From positions 1 to 64,000 of the forward strand of contig JAAETJ010001069.1 in NCBI GenBank assembly GCA_024228495.1: a stretch of DNA of 64,000 nt. The letters are read 5' to 3'. Shown here piece after piece: positions 9,969 to 20,336 of the stretch. The notes under the pieces were generated by a model, which was given only the letters and a program-made list of their open reading frames with translations, was not told where the DNA came from and made no database searches. The DNA is from a bacterium. Its GTDB lineage: Bacteria; Pseudomonadota; Alphaproteobacteria; Rhizobiales; JAKIUO01. The translations under genes were made by a program, and so were the position numbers. Each line of letters opens with the position of its first letter. Position 1 is the stretch's first letter.

Positions 9969-10673
9969 ATGGGGCGGCGTAAATCATCAAAGAAAAACAA
10001 GCGAGGTTCCCTAAAGCAACCACCGACGATCAAAGCGGTGCCCGCGACTAAAACACCCTCATTGCCACAAGAAGATGCTGACCTTTGGGCGCAGGTGACC
10101 ACTAGTCTGACGCCTTTGAGGGGCGATCGTGATCGCTTGCATTTTGGCCCCTTGCTTGATGAAAAACCCGCTGTGACGATGGGACAAGCTGCGCGCTGGC
10201 AAGCGGTCCCGCCACATAAGGCGCCTCCGGGCAAGAACGGCTTGCCAGAGCGGGTAAGCGCGCGCGGTACTCTCAATGCGCGGCCCTTGCCACAGCAACC
10301 AATTCAACCACCGCAGCAGGACAGTTTTTCACGCCGAGAAATGCGCCAGATCAATAAGGGTCATCAACCTATTGAAGCCAGGCTGGATCTGCACGGTCTG
10401 CGCCAGGCCGAGGCGCATATCGCTCTTGTGACCTTTCTCGCCAACGCACAAGCCCAAGGATACCGCCACATATTGGTGATCACCGGCAAGGGGCGGGCAA
10501 ATGTCGACGACGAGAAGATATTTGGCGGGCCAGAGCAAGGTGTTTTACGCAGGATTGTGCCTTTGTGGCTTGGCGAATCCGATCTTCGCTTGATTGTCGC
10601 AGGATTTAGCGATGCACCGCGCAGGCATGGTGGGCCCGGTGCTCTTTATGTGCGTTTACGCCGCAAAAGATAG
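9969..10673 (+). CDS. Smr/MutS2-domain protein
   Basis: LDLHGLRQAEAHIAL...HILVITGKG...GGPGALYVRLRRKR. Confidence 0.88.
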   Translation: MGRRKSSKKNKRGSLKQPPTIKAVPATKTPSLPQEDADLWAQVTTSLTPLRGDRDRLHFGPLLDEKPAVTMGQAARWQAVPPHKAPPGKNGLPERVSARGTLNARPLPQQPIQPPQQDSFSRREMRQINKGHQPIEARLDLHGLRQAEAHIALVTFLANAQAQGYRHILVITGKGRANVDDEKIFGGPEQGVLRRIVPLWLGESDLRLIVAGFSDAPRRHGGPGALYVRLRRKR

Positions 10674-10929
10674 TCTGAAAACTTTCCACAGGATCAATGT
10701 ACACGAAACTGTAATTTCATTTTTATGTACATTTGTCGAGGAATGCGATCCTCGTGTGTCGGTCGGAACGCTAATTCTCTCATTTTGCCTAAAAAGCACC
10801 CTAGAAAATTATTGTCCTGACTTTCGATGTTAAGATGAACGACATTAACCGCCCTTAAAGTTTCATTCTTATCAGTGACATGATTGTCGGTTAAGATTTG
10901 ATCGTGCGTGCAAACGTGCGCAGTCAACG

Positions 10930-11604
10930 ATGCTCAATGGGATGCCCCTTATTATGAACGATCAAAAACAGACGATCATTTCCGCAGAACTGGTGGTGGA
11001 AGGGGAGATCAAGGCCCCAGATAGCCTTGTGGAAGTACATGGTATGGTCAACGGCCAGTTGGATGTAGGCCATCTTGTCATTTATCCAGGCGGCAAGGTA
11101 ATCGGTACTGTGCGTGCAGGCACAATCTCCGCCAATGGTCTCATGCAGGGTGAAATCACCGTCAAGGGCCTGCTTGATATCGGATCGACGGGCTCCGTGA
11201 ATGGCGACGTCATCTATGGCTCAATGGCCATGAAAGAAGGGGCCGAGCTGTCGGCAGATGTGCGCAATGTGCCACCGACCCTCGCTGGTGATATGAAAAT
11301 CACCGTCACCAAGGGCAAGGCTGTGCGCCTGACCACCGATGATTTGACGGCGGTAGATCCAGATGATGATCCCAAAGGTTTGAAATTTACCGTTTCTGAC
11401 ATGAAAAACGGCTATGTCATTTGTACGGACAAACCCAAGATTGCCGCCCAAAACTTCACTCAGGAACAATTGGAAAAAGGAACCATCGTCTTCGTCCACG
11501 ACGGCAAACCAAACTTGTCGGCCAGCTTTGCTGTCACCGTCACAGACGCCGCCGGTGCCAGTTCAGGTGCCCCGCGCACGGTGGATGTTGACGTAAAAAG
11601 TTAA
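10930..11604 (+). CDS. bactofilin-domain protein fused to a cadherin-like/CSPG-type domain
   Basis: N-terminal half VVEGEIKAPDSLVEVHGMVNGQLDVGHLVIYPGGKVIGTVRAGTISANGLMQGEI = bactofilin pattern; C-terminal half DPDDDPKGLKFTVSDMKNGYV...FTQEQLEKGTIVFVHDGK...ASFAVTVTDAAGA = cadherin-like/CSPG pattern. Confidence 0.78.
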   Translation: MLNGMPLIMNDQKQTIISAELVVEGEIKAPDSLVEVHGMVNGQLDVGHLVIYPGGKVIGTVRAGTISANGLMQGEITVKGLLDIGSTGSVNGDVIYGSMAMKEGAELSADVRNVPPTLAGDMKITVTKGKAVRLTTDDLTAVDPDDDPKGLKFTVSDMKNGYVICTDKPKIAAQNFTQEQLEKGTIVFVHDGKPNLSASFAVTVTDAAGASSGAPRTVDVDVKS

Positions 11605-12503
11605 GGCGAAAAGATAAGAAAATATCCTTGCATGTTCAAAAGAACCGAATCGTTACAAGGTTTGGTTTGTTGCCAAGGAGGTGTTTTAATGCTCGGCAAG
11701 TACTGAGCGGGCTCCCAGAAATTGCGGATTTCCCCACGAGTGAGTGGCGTCGTTCTGGCGTTTTTGTGTAGCATGATGTTCGTGTTCGGCGCTTCTCAAT
11801 CTCAGTGACGATCTAACGCAGAACTTCTCTTGCTCGAAATAACGGGTAACTCTTAATAGGAACATAATCACTCGGGACTGGACACCTGGCGGCTGAACTT
11901 TGAGACAGAAATTGCGTCTTCTATCTTGTTTGAAGCAAGGTATGTTTCCCAGTATTCTTCAAAATAGTCAGCGATCTTTTCGACGGTAAGGAATTGCCAT
12001 AAAGTCTGTCTCAATGTGACGCCAAACAGATTGTCGACTTCGATAACCTTGGGCATCCGACCCTTCCCGTCATTCAGAGCAGAATGAAAGAGGTACAAGT
12101 TTATCAACAGTGTTGACTAGCAAAAAAAAGGGCAAAATCTTCACCAACTTAAAAAGGTGCCAACATAACAGGGATGTCGCAAATTCAGCCTCAGGTAAGC
12201 CCCGTATATCTGTTCGAAAGATCAAAAAAACCAAGCAGCCACATCACAATCCCCGCTAACCAAATAAGTTTCTCCATATTCAAGCCTAGCCGATCAGGAT
12301 GGATTTTTGGGTGTTTTTAGAGGTTCCCTTGAGTGTCAGCCCGGAGATATTCTTACCTGTTGTAAGGAGCAAGAATAGATACGCGTTCATCCTTTATATA
12401 CGCTTCCCCGAAAAGTTACTGGAGAATTGGCATTGAAATTGCTAATATAGGTTAGTTAAAGTTTTTTTTGTAAAATCAGTAATTGCGTAAAAGGGGAACA
12501 GTT

Positions 12504-12947
12504 ATGGCCAGTTGTGGCTTGCGTGGAATGATCTCATTGTGTTTTTTGGTTTCAGTATTTGTCATGGGTGGCGGTAATCTTTCTGCCAATGCCGCTTCAT
12601 TGATTGCCAAGGTCGACTTGTCCAGTCAGAGAATGCAGGTTTTCGTCAATGGCAAGAAGCAACATAGCTGGAGCATTGCATCGGGCAAACGTGGTTGGCG
12701 GACGCCGACCGGGCGCTTCACTCCCATCACCTCCTATCGCAAAAAATTTGTCAAAAGATGGAATATGACCTTGCCATATGCGGTTGTCCTTAAATCAAGC
12801 GGTATCGCCGTTCACGGCTCCAACGGCCCAATGGGCAGCCCGCGCTCGCATGGTTGCATCCGTTTGAGCGTTGGTAATGCCGCAAAATTCTACAAGCTGG
12901 TCGGTCGGCATGGTTTGTGGGGCACGAAAGTCATTGTGACTCAATAA
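12504..12947 (+). CDS. L,D-transpeptidase (YkuD family), secreted
   Basis: Signal peptide; HGSNGPMGSPRSHGCIRLSVGNAAKFYKLV contains the HX..SHGCIRL active-site motif; ATG at 12504 preceded by AAAGGGGAACAGTT. Confidence 0.9.
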   Translation: MASCGLRGMISLCFLVSVFVMGGGNLSANAASLIAKVDLSSQRMQVFVNGKKQHSWSIASGKRGWRTPTGRFTPITSYRKKFVKRWNMTLPYAVVLKSSGIAVHGSNGPMGSPRSHGCIRLSVGNAAKFYKLVGRHGLWGTKVIVTQ

Positions 12948-13015
12948 GCGAGCTTTATCGAGGATCGAACCAGATAAGCTGGTTTGATCATTGAAAAGGC
13001 CTACTCGTCACGAGA

Positions 13016-13055
13016 CAAAAATAGCACTCTGCAAAAATGCAGAGTGCTATTTTTG
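13016..13055. terminator. Bidirectional terminator between convergent L,D-transpeptidase and pal
   Basis: CAAAAATAGCACTCTGCA-aaaa-TGCAGAGTGCTATTTTTG, perfect 18-bp stem with A/T tails on both sides. Confidence 0.9.
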
Positions 13056-13084
13056 TGATTAGTTTTATGAGATATTTTTTCTGC

Positions 13085-13627
13085 TTAGCCGCGTTTGTTA
13101 AGCAGGGTCACGCCGCGTCGGTTTTGCGACCAGCATGAGATGTCGTTGCACGTGGTGACGGGGCGTTCTTTGCCATATGACAGGGTGCGCAGGCGGGCTG
13201 AGTTGACGCCCTGGCGCGTCAGAAAACCTTTGATTGTTTGCGCGCGTTTGGCGGCAAGGCCAAGATTATATTCTCTGGTACCACGCTCGTCGGAATGACC
13301 TTCAACCGTGATGGTATGGTTGGGATATTGATTGAGCCATTTGGCCTGATCGCGCAAGGTTGCTTGAGCATCGGATGAGAGGTTGGCGCTATCGGTTTTG
13401 AAGAAGACTTTGTCGCCCACATTTACCGTAAAGTCGCGCTGTGTGCCGGGGGTAACGGGGCCGTTATAGCCTGCTGCATTGGGATCTCCGCCATTTGTGC
13501 TCCCGTTAAGGCCGTATGCACCACCCTTTTTCTTTGATGAACAGGCGCCAAGCACGACGGCAATACTCAATACAGTGATGATGCCAACCATTTTCTTCAT
13601 GTGATCGGCTATGCACAATATGGTCAT
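13085..13627 (-). CDS. pal: peptidoglycan-associated lipoprotein
   Basis: Lipobox VLGAC; OmpA-like VEGHSDERGTREYNLGLAAKRAQTIKGFL. Confidence 0.93.
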   Translation of the reverse strand: MTILCIADHMKKMVGIITVLSIAVVLGACSSKKKGGAYGLNGSTNGGDPNAAGYNGPVTPGTQRDFTVNVGDKVFFKTDSANLSSDAQATLRDQAKWLNQYPNHTITVEGHSDERGTREYNLGLAAKRAQTIKGFLTRQGVNSARLRTLSYGKERPVTTCNDISCWSQNRRGVTLLNKRG

Positions 13628-14113
13628 ATCTTTTCTCCTGGCTCATCTCGTGGCGAGCATCAGTTCGGTTCTAAAAATGACAGTAACGGTTTAACAGGAC
13701 CCCCGAGGCCGTAAACAACACACCCCAATCAAGACTATTGTACTGTGTGCAGGTCGTTCTTGACGATTTGGAGGCAAAAGCGCGGCTCTTGTGTGGTGCT
13801 TTGCTGTTGCCGGGTTGGATATATAGGCGTGCGAGATTAATAAATTGAAAAAACTTATAGTTAACAGGGGGATTTGGTTTTGATGCGGGCTGGAGCAGCC
13901 CAATCATTTGGTGAAAGGGCTGTGTTTGTCGGCGCGGGGAGTAGTTTGAGCAGTCCATTGCCTTGACGTTCATATGTTTACGCCAAAGTCCGCTCTTGCG
14001 AAATAGGGAAAAAGGACGTTCAGGCATAAAAAAACCACACCCCTGAAAAACAGGAAAGTATGGCTTTCTTTAGAGCTATTTTGGCAGGCATCTCGCACTA
14101 CCAAAAAGTCAGG

Positions 14114-14239
14114 TTATTTTACCTGTGAAACAGGTGCAACATACTCACCGATGCCTTTAAGTGGCTCATGACGCTCACGACAAGCACCAAGAACAGCAGC
14201 AGTTGAAATGATAGCAGCAATGATGATAGTTTTTTTCAT
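14114..14239 (-). CDS. putative 41-aa small lipoprotein between tolB and pal
   Basis: Minus-strand MKKTIIIAAIISTAAVLGACRERHEPLKGIGEYVAPVSQVK-stop, lipobox VLGAC, preceded by GGAGAATTATTCG (Shine-Dalgarno-like). Confidence 0.65.
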   Translation of the reverse strand: MKKTIIIAAIISTAAVLGACRERHEPLKGIGEYVAPVSQVK

Positions 14240-14415
14240 CGAATAATTCTCCACGTTTTTTACCAAGAGTTCGCTTCAAACGAATCATTTTATATTCGCT
14301 TCCAACCTTCATACCTTTGTTGGTGGTCTTCAGCAAGGAAATCTGGGGGTAAGGTCTTTTTTCTGCCCCATTTCGACACACCTGATGCAAAAAAGACACG
14401 TCCAATTTGGATGAA

Positions 14416-15894
14416 TTAGTTGATGAGTGGCGACCAGGCGGGGTCTGAGGCGAAGGAGGGCGTGACGACAGGCTGTTCATGATAGCCTGTCAAATCGACA
14501 GAAAATAGCCTGGGACCGCCTGTTTCGGCACGACTTTCGCGAAAGAACATCAGTACACGGCCATTGGGAGCCCAGGTAGGGCCTTCATTATGGAAGCCTT
14601 CAGTCAAGATGCGCTCGCCCGAACCATCGGGGCGCATAACACCGATAAAAAAACGACCGCCAGATTGTTTGGTAAAAGCGATGAGGTCACCGCGCGGAGA
14701 CCAGACCGGCGTCGAATAGCGACCTCCTCCACGCGAGATGCGTCTTGGATTGGAGCCATTGGCTTTCATGACATAGATTTGCTGCAAGCCAGATCGGTCA
14801 GATTCAAAAACGATATCGCGGCCGGAGGGGGAAAAGCATGGAGCGGTGTCAATACTTTTTGTTTTTGTCAGCCTTTTGGTACGCCGCGACCGCAGATCCA
14901 TAACGAAAATATTGGCGCTGTCACTATCTTGCCGGGACATGATGATCTTGTTGCCATCTGGCGAAAAGCGCGGCGCGAAGGTCATGCCGGGAAAGTCTCC
15001 TACCAGCTCTTTTTGCCCTGAATCAATATTAAGCAGATAGACCCGCGGGCGTCCGCCCGCATAAGACATATAAGTGATTTCCTGACGGGTAGGGGAAAAG
15101 CGCGGTGTCAGCACGAGGGCGCGCCCTGAGGTCAGGGTACGTACATTATGGCCATCCTGGTCCATCATGGCGAGGCGCTTTATTCTTTTGTTTTTGGGAC
15201 CGGTTTCATCAATAAACACGATCCTGCTATCGAAATAACCAGATTCCCCGGTCAGTCGTTTGTAGATTGCATCGGCAATAATATGACCAATGCGCCGCCA
15301 GTTGCGCTCATTGGTTGTGAACTGCTCGCCGGTTAACTGACGACCGGAAAAAACATCCCAGAGCCGAAACTCAGCTTTGATGCGGTTCCCTCGTACCAGC
15401 GTAATATTGCCAAGCGCCAGAGCCTCGGCCTTGATGATCTGCCAGTCAGAAAAACGCGGAAGGGAATTGATCGTCGCAATTTTTTCAATATGGGCTTTGC
15501 GATCGATGGGGCGAAACAATCCCGAGTTGGTCAGGTTATTGGTGACGATGTCGGAGATTTTGGCGGCCAGCGCACGATCATTTTCCGACGTTCCAAAAAA
15601 CAATGGAATGGCGATAGGCATGGCGCGCACATTACCGCGCGTAATATCGATTTCAACGACCGCTCGGGCCGGTAGAGCGGATGCAAATCCCATCGTGCAC
15701 ATGATGAGTGCGATTAGAAAAGGTGCGTGTAAGGGGTGAGGGTGACCGTTGGTTTGATAGCGCTTTTGATTATTGTTCATATTACCCGCTTGATCCGTGA
15801 CAATTGCGACTGCTCTGTTGCTGACAATTTCCCTGAAGAAGGCGCAGGGGAAAGCGTTTGCTCCCATTTTTTTGAATACTGAATTTCGAACCAT
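14416..15894 (-). CDS. tolB: Tol-Pal system protein TolB (true start may be Met at 15780)
   Basis: WD40-like repeats: [64 protein letters not shown]; located between tolA and pal. Confidence 0.93.
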   Translation of the reverse strand: MVRNSVFKKMGANAFPCAFFREIVSNRAVAIVTDQAGNMNNNQKRYQTNGHPHPLHAPFLIALIMCTMGFASALPARAVVEIDITRGNVRAMPIAIPLFFGTSENDRALAAKISDIVTNNLTNSGLFRPIDRKAHIEKIATINSLPRFSDWQIIKAEALALGNITLVRGNRIKAEFRLWDVFSGRQLTGEQFTTNERNWRRIGHIIADAIYKRLTGESGYFDSRIVFIDETGPKNKRIKRLAMMDQDGHNVRTLTSGRALVLTPRFSPTRQEITYMSYAGGRPRVYLLNIDSGQKELVGDFPGMTFAPRFSPDGNKIIMSRQDSDSANIFVMDLRSRRTKRLTKTKSIDTAPCFSPSGRDIVFESDRSGLQQIYVMKANGSNPRRISRGGGRYSTPVWSPRGDLIAFTKQSGGRFFIGVMRPDGSGERILTEGFHNEGPTWAPNGRVLMFFRESRAETGGPRLFSVDLTGYHEQPVVTPSFASDPAWSPLIN

Positions 15895-15960
15895 CTCTTT
15901 ATAGACGCAAACTGATCAAGAATTAAGGCCCAATAATAGCGGAAATCGGGTAATGGCACT

Positions 15961-16845
15961 CTAACCGCCAAACATGTCGCGCGGATCGAAATTGAGGATC
16001 ATGTCCTGCCAGGTAGCGAATTTGTCTTTGGGCATGCGGTATGGCTGACATTGCCAGACGGCGCGCTTGGCGGCTTCCGCGGCGGGACGAAAGAACGGTG
16101 AACCCGAAAAATTGGCCAGTTCGGGTGGTTTTTCCAAGGTGCCGTCCAGTTTGAATTTGATACGCAATTTGACATTGAGATCTCGTGAACCAAGGCCACC
16201 GGTTGGCGGGCGCCAGCATTGCGAGATCTGCGCCTTGAACGCATCGATCTCATTGGCTGACATGGTGTCATCCGCGCCATATCGACGCCCATAGTTGGGT
16301 GGATCGAGCCGGGCTTGTCGTTGTGCACGCGGAGCTGGTTCCAGCTTCACTTTGTAAGATGATTTGGGTGCCGGTTTTTGATCGGGCAACTTGTTGAGCA
16401 AGGCGGCGATGTTTTCCGGGTCAAACTCGCTCTGGCGCTTCGTGACCTTTTTTGGCACCGGCTTTTTCTGCACCTGATTGGGTATTCGTTTTTTGGCTTT
16501 TACGATTTTCTTTTTCACCAGCTTGGGCTTTGGCTTGGCTTTGGCTATTGTCTTGGGCTCAACCTTTTTAGCCACTCTCACCGGTTTTTTTGGCGCAGGT
16601 TTTTTGACAATCTTTTTGACGGGCTTTTTAGCAGGTTTTTTCTTTTTGACGACTGCGGGCTTCTTGATCTTTTTAGCTTCTTTTTTGCCTGCCTTGATCT
16701 TGGTGAATTGCGAAGGGGTCAGAATATCGACGGGCACAGTTATTTTGGCCACCGGTTTGGGTGTGTCGCTGCTCGCAAAATAGCCCAGCGCCCATGTCAG
16801 CAAAGCAATATGAAACAGAATTGATATGGTGATGGCCTTGCGCAC
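15961..16845 (-). CDS. tolA: TolA-like protein with Lys-rich central domain
   Basis: N-terminal TM, long KK/KP/KA-rich segment, C-terminal ISQCWRPPTGG...LRIKFKLDGTL; follows tolR. Confidence 0.88.
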   Translation of the reverse strand: MRKAITISILFHIALLTWALGYFASSDTPKPVAKITVPVDILTPSQFTKIKAGKKEAKKIKKPAVVKKKKPAKKPVKKIVKKPAPKKPVRVAKKVEPKTIAKAKPKPKLVKKKIVKAKKRIPNQVQKKPVPKKVTKRQSEFDPENIAALLNKLPDQKPAPKSSYKVKLEPAPRAQRQARLDPPNYGRRYGADDTMSANEIDAFKAQISQCWRPPTGGLGSRDLNVKLRIKFKLDGTLEKPPELANFSGSPFFRPAAEAAKRAVWQCQPYRMPKDKFATWQDMILNFDPRDMFGG

Positions 16846-16868
16846 TATATGGTCCTCAATTCCATTCT

Positions 16869-17318
16869 TTATCCATTGTCCAGCGTATCGGTAATGACTG
16901 TGATACGGGTGAAACCCGCTCTTGATATACGTCCCATGACTTTGGAAATCTCTCCAAACATCAGTTTTTTGTCACCCTGTATATAGATACGCTCTTTAAA
17001 GCCGCTTTTGGCAATGGCGTTCAGTTTGGCGACGATCTGGTCCATTTTAATCTCGTTTTCCTGCAAGAAGATGCGCCCTTTGGCATCAAGGGAAATGACC
17101 AGTGGCTGCTTGCTGCCCTCCACCTGCCCGGCTTCCGTTTTGGGGAGCTCTATGGGCACGCCAACGGTCATCAATGGTGCGGTGATCATGAACACTATCA
17201 GCAGTACCAGCATCACATCGACAAAGGGTGTGACATTGATTTGCGTCATCGGTTGTGTACGCTGGCGGCGTTTGCGCCCGCTGCCACCAAGCCCACTACC
17301 ACCAATATCCATGCTCAT
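16869..17318 (-). CDS. tolR: biopolymer transport protein TolR/ExbD
   Basis: MTQINVTPFVDVMLVLLIVFMITAPLMTVGVPIELP. Confidence 0.95.
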   Translation of the reverse strand: MSMDIGGSGLGGSGRKRRQRTQPMTQINVTPFVDVMLVLLIVFMITAPLMTVGVPIELPKTEAGQVEGSKQPLVISLDAKGRIFLQENEIKMDQIVAKLNAIAKSGFKERIYIQGDKKLMFGEISKVMGRISRAGFTRITVITDTLDNG

Positions 17319-18052
17319 AGCTTTTCACTCCGCACATCGACCTGGCGTGACAAGATCGCCATGAACTCATTGGAAAAGCTTTCGAGGCGGGCAATGTGCC
17401 GCGACACTTCATGAGAAAATTTATTGTAAAAAATAACCGCCGGAATAGCTGCTAGAAGTCCAAGCGCCGTGGCGAACAAAGCCTCGGCGATCCCCGGCGC
17501 GACAACCGCCAATGAGGTGTTATTGCTCGCCGCTATCGATTGAAAACTCGACATGATGCCCCAGACGGTGCCGAACAGTCCCACAAATGGTGCGGTGGAG
17601 CCAACAGTAGCCAGGAACATCAAGCGGCGCTCAAGGCGGTCAATTTCCGAGGTGATAGTATTGTCCATGACTCTTTGGACGCGCATCAAAACGCCGCCGG
17701 GCAATGATTTGGCGCCATCAATGGAACGTTTCCATTCGCGCATGGCAGCCACGAAAACGGCGGGCAGGGTCTGGTTGGTGCGCTGGGTAAGGACTTGATA
17801 AAGCTCGTCCAGATGCTGGCCAGACCAAAAAGCCTTTTCAAAATCATCGGCTTCTTTTTTTGCATTTTTGAAGGTCGCCGTCTTGTTGACGATCACCGCC
17901 CAGCCCCAAACGGACGAGGCCAACAGCCCCACCATGACCACTTTAACAACGATGTGGGCGGACAAGAACAAGGCAACAAAAGAGAGATCAGAATGGGGCG
18001 CTACCGTTGCTGTGGCCAAGACCCCGTTTAAGACACCTGTCATGATGATCAT
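17315..18052 (-). CDS. tolQ: Tol-Pal system proton channel TolQ
   Basis: LATVGSTAPFVGLFGTVWGIMSSFQSIA, APGIAEALFATALGLLAAIPAVIFYN. Confidence 0.95.
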   Translation of the reverse strand: MIIMTGVLNGVLATATVAPHSDLSFVALFLSAHIVVKVVMVGLLASSVWGWAVIVNKTATFKNAKKEADDFEKAFWSGQHLDELYQVLTQRTNQTLPAVFVAAMREWKRSIDGAKSLPGGVLMRVQRVMDNTITSEIDRLERRLMFLATVGSTAPFVGLFGTVWGIMSSFQSIAASNNTSLAVVAPGIAEALFATALGLLAAIPAVIFYNKFSHEVSRHIARLESFSNEFMAILSRQVDVRSEKL

Positions 18053-18319
18053 TTCCCGTTCCTGTTATTGTTTTTGGCCGCACGCTTTTTATTTCAAACC
18101 GGGAACAACGGCTCGACAAGCAAATATATAACCGATTCGGTCATAAAAAGAGAAATCGCCGCAAACACCTGTGCGCGCAACACCCCTGTCACCATAACGG
18201 ACCAGCCCCCTTATACCACGAATTTAGCCAGCCGAATCTGTCTAAACTAGGGCGTGGGCGGCAGGGCGGTTGTCGCCGACCAATTGCCAGATGATTAACG
18301 GAGTAAAATCAGTGAGCCC

Positions 18320-18372
18320 CTGCACTTCTTGTTCCCTCTCCCCATGGGAGATGGTCGGGGTGAGGAGGCAGG
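18320..18372. repeat. Candidate REP-like intergenic palindromic element
   Basis: ttgttccctctccccatgggagatggtcggggtgaggaggcaggagg; resembles the CCCTCTCCC/GGGAGAGGG-type dispersed repeats of proteobacteria; only one copy noticed here. Confidence 0.35.
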
Positions 18373-18524
18373 AGGAAGCAGTTCACCGCGCCACCGTTTT
18401 CTTCTCATGATAAGGCCAAAGCCCGAACTCGGCATGTCGGGATCGGGGTAAAAATGGATATAATTGAGATTGCGGCTGTTTTGATAGGGTTGTACTTATC
18501 CCAGCGGGCGGGCCAGTGGCAGGT

Positions 18525-19106
18525 CTATCGCTTGATCACCGGACTATCGGGCTTTTCATAGCCGAACACCTTGACCAGATGTTTGGGCAGGCGCTGGGGT
18601 TTGCCTTGATCGGAAATGAGCACGATTTGCACGAGGGCACGCATCAGCAGCTTGCCGTCTCGCTTGATTTCTTGTTTGAGGGTGATGCTGGCGCTGGCCC
18701 ATTCTTTTGTTTGGGTGACGACCTCCAGCACCTCATCGATCTTGGCGGGGGCTTTGAATTTCATGTCCATGTGGCGGACGATGAAAATGAGCCGCGGCGA
18801 GCCATCGAATCCCTTGTAGAGATCATCGTGGGAGACGCCGAGCAGTCGCAGCCAGTCGGAGCGGCCGCGCTCACACCACTGCAAATAGCTGCCATGATAG
18901 ACATAGCCGGTGAAATCGGTGTCTTCGAAATAGACCCGCACCGGCAGTGTGTGGGTATGGCCCTCAATACGGCCAGAAAGGTCCGGCCACTTATCCGTGA
19001 AGCTATCGTTTTTGGTCATGCAAGGGGCTTTCTGTCTGTAAAATACTGCGTTTAAAAAGAGATTCAGCACGGCTTGGTCCCAAGGGTCAATAGACATATG
19101 GTTCAT
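18525..19106 (-). CDS. ybgC: YbgC-type tol-pal-associated acyl-CoA thioesterase
   Basis: LPVRVYFEDTDFTGYVYHGSYLQWCERGRSDWLR hot-dog motif; upstream of tolQ. Confidence 0.93.
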   Translation of the reverse strand: MNHMSIDPWDQAVLNLFLNAVFYRQKAPCMTKNDSFTDKWPDLSGRIEGHTHTLPVRVYFEDTDFTGYVYHGSYLQWCERGRSDWLRLLGVSHDDLYKGFDGSPRLIFIVRHMDMKFKAPAKIDEVLEVVTQTKEWASASITLKQEIKRDGKLLMRALVQIVLISDQGKPQRLPKHLVKVFGYEKPDSPVIKR

Positions 19107-19122
19107 AGTTTGGCCGTATTGG

Positions 19123-20259
19123 TTGCGTCTATTTTATTGGCTCACCCTCAAAACGTTTGCTAGACTGCTACAAGACCATGTAGGAAGGCTCGAGAAAAAC
19201 AATTTGATGAGCCAGTTCAATGAGAAACGGCAACATAAAAAAATGAAACAGTTTTGTTCAGCTAGCCTGATTGCTTGGAGCAAGGGTGCTTTTTCTAGAA
19301 TTTTCATGATGTTTATCGCCTTGGCTTGGCTGCTGGGTAGTGCGGGCGCACAAGATACGAGCAAGCAAAATGAAGAAGCGCCAGCGCAAGTAAATGAGCA
19401 GGCCGGCGCACCAGCAGGCGTTGCGTCAGAAGCGGTTATGGCCCTTGAAAAACGGGTCAAAAATCTTGAACAGGAAATCACCGATTTGCGCACTATGATC
19501 GGCACGTTTGCCAGTATGGGTCGTAGTGGTAATGCTCCGGGTGGCGATCGCGATGGTGCTTCTCTGTCGCAGTTTGGAGCACCAGCATCAGGGCCTCGTT
19601 CTTCCAATCTGCCCTGGCGGGGAGAGGGGCGCCCAGGTGCTGCACCCTTACAACAAGGTATGACCGAGCAAAGACAAGGTGGCGCGGCGTTCGAGGGTGC
19701 GCAATCGCCCTTGTCCCTGCCCCCCCAACGTCCCGATATTCGGAAAGACAGGGCGACCTTAGATCATTTGGCTGCAAAAGGACCTGATAGTGGTTCGGCC
19801 TTGCAAAACAATGCGACCACCAGCGACCCTGTGAAAGAAGCCTCTGTTGGTCCCGTCCTTGTACCTGAAAGCAGTGATGCACAATCGCTCTATAAAGATG
19901 CTTACAGCCATATGCTGCGCCGGGATTATGCGTCAGCACAGAGCGCCTTTGGGGCTCTGATCAAGAACCATCCGCAATCGCGCATGGCTGGCAATGCGCA
20001 GTATTGGCTAGGCGAGACCTATTATGTACGCGGCAAATATCGCCCGGCTGCAGACGCGTTTTTGAAAGCCTATCGCAATTATTCAAACGGCATCAAGGCA
20101 CCGGACAGCTTGATGAAACTCGCTTTTTCACTTTCCCGACTGGGACAAAAAGGGGCGGCTTGTAAAACCTTTGATGAGTTGGACCTCAAATATCCCAACG
20201 CGCCAAATCATGTAAAACAAAGGGCAGGCATGGAGCGACGACGCTCGGGTTGTAACTAA
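19123..20259 (+). CDS. cpoB: cell division coordinator CpoB / YbgF (start codon uncertain)
   Basis: Coiled-coil N-terminus plus TPR region: LYKDAYSHMLRRDYASAQSAFGALIKNHPQSRMAGNAQYWLGETYYVRGKY. Confidence 0.9.
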   Translation: MRLFYWLTLKTFARLLQDHVGRLEKNNLMSQFNEKRQHKKMKQFCSASLIAWSKGAFSRIFMMFIALAWLLGSAGAQDTSKQNEEAPAQVNEQAGAPAGVASEAVMALEKRVKNLEQEITDLRTMIGTFASMGRSGNAPGGDRDGASLSQFGAPASGPRSSNLPWRGEGRPGAAPLQQGMTEQRQGGAAFEGAQSPLSLPPQRPDIRKDRATLDHLAAKGPDSGSALQNNATTSDPVKEASVGPVLVPESSDAQSLYKDAYSHMLRRDYASAQSAFGALIKNHPQSRMAGNAQYWLGETYYVRGKYRPAADAFLKAYRNYSNGIKAPDSLMKLAFSLSRLGQKGAACKTFDELDLKYPNAPNHVKQRAGMERRRSGCN

Positions 20260-20336
20260 AATTGATTGGCCAGCAACAGTCTCCGTTTGGCAGATTGCCC
20301 CTCTAAAGCAAAACAAACGGATTTTCATTCTTAGCC

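Noticed and set aside
11868-12107. 79-aa minus-strand ORF
   Set aside because: No recognised domain and no clear ribosome-binding site; kept only as part of the ORF-poor region observation.
16378-16824. 148-aa Phe/Leu-rich plus-strand ORF
   Set aside because: It is the complement of the Lys-rich TolA coding region (AAA/AAG read as TTT/CTT), not a real hydrophobic protein.
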